A stretch of 21,265 nucleotides of DNA from a virus. This document shows positions 20,301 to 21,265 of the stretch, piece after piece; positions within the stretch are counted from its first letter, which is position 1, and the number at the start of each line of letters is the position of its first letter. The position numbers were made by a program, and so were the translations under genes. A model generated the notes under the pieces. That model saw nothing but the letters and a program-made list of their open reading frames with translations, made no database searches and was not told the origin of the DNA. The DNA is taken from the IMG/VR virus record IMGVR_UViG_3300047560_000289, positions 1 to 21,265 of that record; one strand, given 5' to 3'.

Positions 20301-20644
20301 TACATTGCCACCACAGGGTCGTTTCTAACGCACAAAATGTTCACTGTCATGCGGTCATCAGCTTCGCGCACATTGTCAATACGCCAATCAAAATTGCGCC
20401 AGTTAATGGAATACAAATTTTGGTTATCAATCATTTCTTTGGTGTTGGGCGTGTAGTTCAATGTAAAGCTAACAATGTCTGAATAAACCCGATATTTATC
20501 AGATATTTTTACATGATTAGCCACAGAATGCACACGCGCACGCGTATCAAACCATTTGGTTTTGCCTGTGGTTTGCTCACCAAACGCACTTGCCCCAAAA
20601 ACTAGCGTATTAACAGTTATATTTTCAAACCGCGCAATTGCCAT
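20300..20644 (-). CDS. Head-tail joining (head closure) protein
   Basis: This is a 114-residue protein one base after the connector stop. The body (YRVYSDIVSFTLNYTPNTKE, then NQNLYSINWRNFDWRIDNVR and DRMTVNILCVRND) follows the 'Phage_H_T_join' beta-barrel pattern with the W-R-I-x-x-V-R element in the last strand. It should close the capsid and form the docking surface for the tail. The family match is by pattern and position. Confidence 0.8.
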   Translation of the reverse strand: MAIARFENITVNTLVFGASAFGEQTTGKTKWFDTRARVHSVANHVKISDKYRVYSDIVSFTLNYTPNTKEMIDNQNLYSINWRNFDWRIDNVREADDRMTVNILCVRNDPVVAM

Positions 20645-20645
20645 G

Positions 20646-21265
20646 TCACATCACCAGCGGTTTATATGCGCGCAACAACGTAGAAACGCCAAATGGAATT
20701 TCCTTCAATTGTCCATCCACTGTATTGCTGCGCTGGTTGTACAAATGCGTTAGCAACAGCAATGCCGCTTGCTTAATTACCGGGTAAGTGCTTAACGGGT
20801 TTGCCGCTGTGGTGTATTCGCAAAAAACAGGGCTGGTCATGCTGCTGTTTAAATCGCTTGGCAGCGTTTGCAAAACCACTTTGTTACCAGAACCATCGTA
20901 ATAATACGTGGTGGGGTCAACTGTAGTTAGCACAGGCGTGCCATCAGTCCAATACTTAACAGCGTTGATTGTTACGCCGGGGTTTGCCGGGTTAATGTTT
21001 TGGCTAACCTCTGGCAAATCCAACGTCAATGGCGTTCCATACAGGCTTGCAGCGTTATACCAAACGCGATATTGCGTTGCAAAAATGGACAAGCCCAAAT
21101 AATCTTCAATGGCTTGCCGCGTTGCCAGTTCCAAACCCGTTAAATAACTGTCTTGGCTTTCATCATCAAACAGGTTTAACTGTTGCGTGATTTCTTCCAG
21201 CGTCAGCCATGCGGTTGCAACATCGCGGTTGATTTGCTCTACTTTTTCATAGTTAAATGGGTTGC
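20646..21265 (-). CDS. Head-tail connector (gp6-like), 5' end missing
   Basis: The frame is open to the right edge, so the N-terminus lies beyond the window; TTG 21134 is only the first start-like codon with a long reading. The upstream residues (TAWLTLEEITQQLNLFDDES, then QDSYLTGLELATRQAIEDYL) match the helical front of Phage_gp6-type connectors. Later, PVIKQAALLLLTHLYNQRSN matches the C-terminal helix. These proteins form the ring below the portal. It is the first gene of the joining block seen here. Confidence 0.82.
   Translation of the reverse strand, partial: NPFNYEKVEQINRDVATAWLTLEEITQQLNLFDDESQDSYLTGLELATRQAIEDYLGLSIFATQYRVWYNAASLYGTPLTLDLPEVSQNINPANPGVTINAVKYWTDGTPVLTTVDPTTYYYDGSGNKVVLQTLPSDLNSSMTSPVFCEYTTAANPLSTYPVIKQAALLLLTHLYNQRSNTVDGQLKEIPFGVSTLLRAYKPLVM

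Overview
The window is part of a tailed-phage genome or prophage. The gene order (connector, joining protein, tail terminator, tail tube, chaperone pair, tape measure, tail tip, fibre, lysis) and the absence of a sheath gene point to a long, non-contractile (siphovirus-like) tail. The host is probably a Gram-negative bacterium, most likely betaproteobacterial. The reasons are a GH24 endolysin with a membrane holin cassette, the 'AQPEQEPVAW'-type protein common in Burkholderiales phages, and moderate G+C. This host call is inference from family resemblance. No integrase, terminase, tRNA, CRISPR array or insertion sequence was seen.

Bases 1-2941 (+ strand) hold an early/recombination arm: the 3' part of an ERF annealing protein, a small protein with an SSB-like acidic tail, a winged-helix protein, then nine very small genes. 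Most of these are joined by ATGA, GTGA or 8-base overlaps, so the block is probably one operon. Three of them (1128-1229, 1789-1947, 2846-2941) are shorter than 60 codons and easy to miss. From 2924 to the right end every gene is on the - strand, so the two arms converge tail to tail with an 18-base overlap.

Read in the direction of transcription (right to left), the - arm starts with head-tail joining and tail genes: a connector cut by the window edge, a joining protein, a tail terminator, the tail tube, two unknowns and an HK97 gp10-like protein. Next come tail chaperones G and T. They are separated by a clear -1 frameshift signal: a GGGAAAC heptamer, a 7-base spacer and an 11-bp stem. The tape measure, two tail-tip proteins, a GNAT acetyltransferase and a 1294-residue tail-tip protein follow. 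A GIY-YIG homing endonuclease sits between the tail-tip gene and a small fibre-associated gene that has lost any ordinary start codon. Then come an 850-residue fibre with an S74 self-cleaving chaperone domain, a 13-codon bridging ORF, a TPR/heptosyltransferase-like glycosyltransferase and a DUF7936-like protein.

A rho-independent terminator (5020-5047) separates the tail genes from the lysis cassette. That cassette has a 49-residue ORF, an XhlA-like membrane protein, two membrane proteins whose genes overlap by 145 bases in different frames, a 3-TM holin and a GH24 endolysin. The most notable points are the frameshift signal, the endonuclease insertion that appears to have disturbed its neighbour, the 13-codon bridging ORF before the glycosyltransferase, and the unusual overlapping membrane genes in the lysis cassette.
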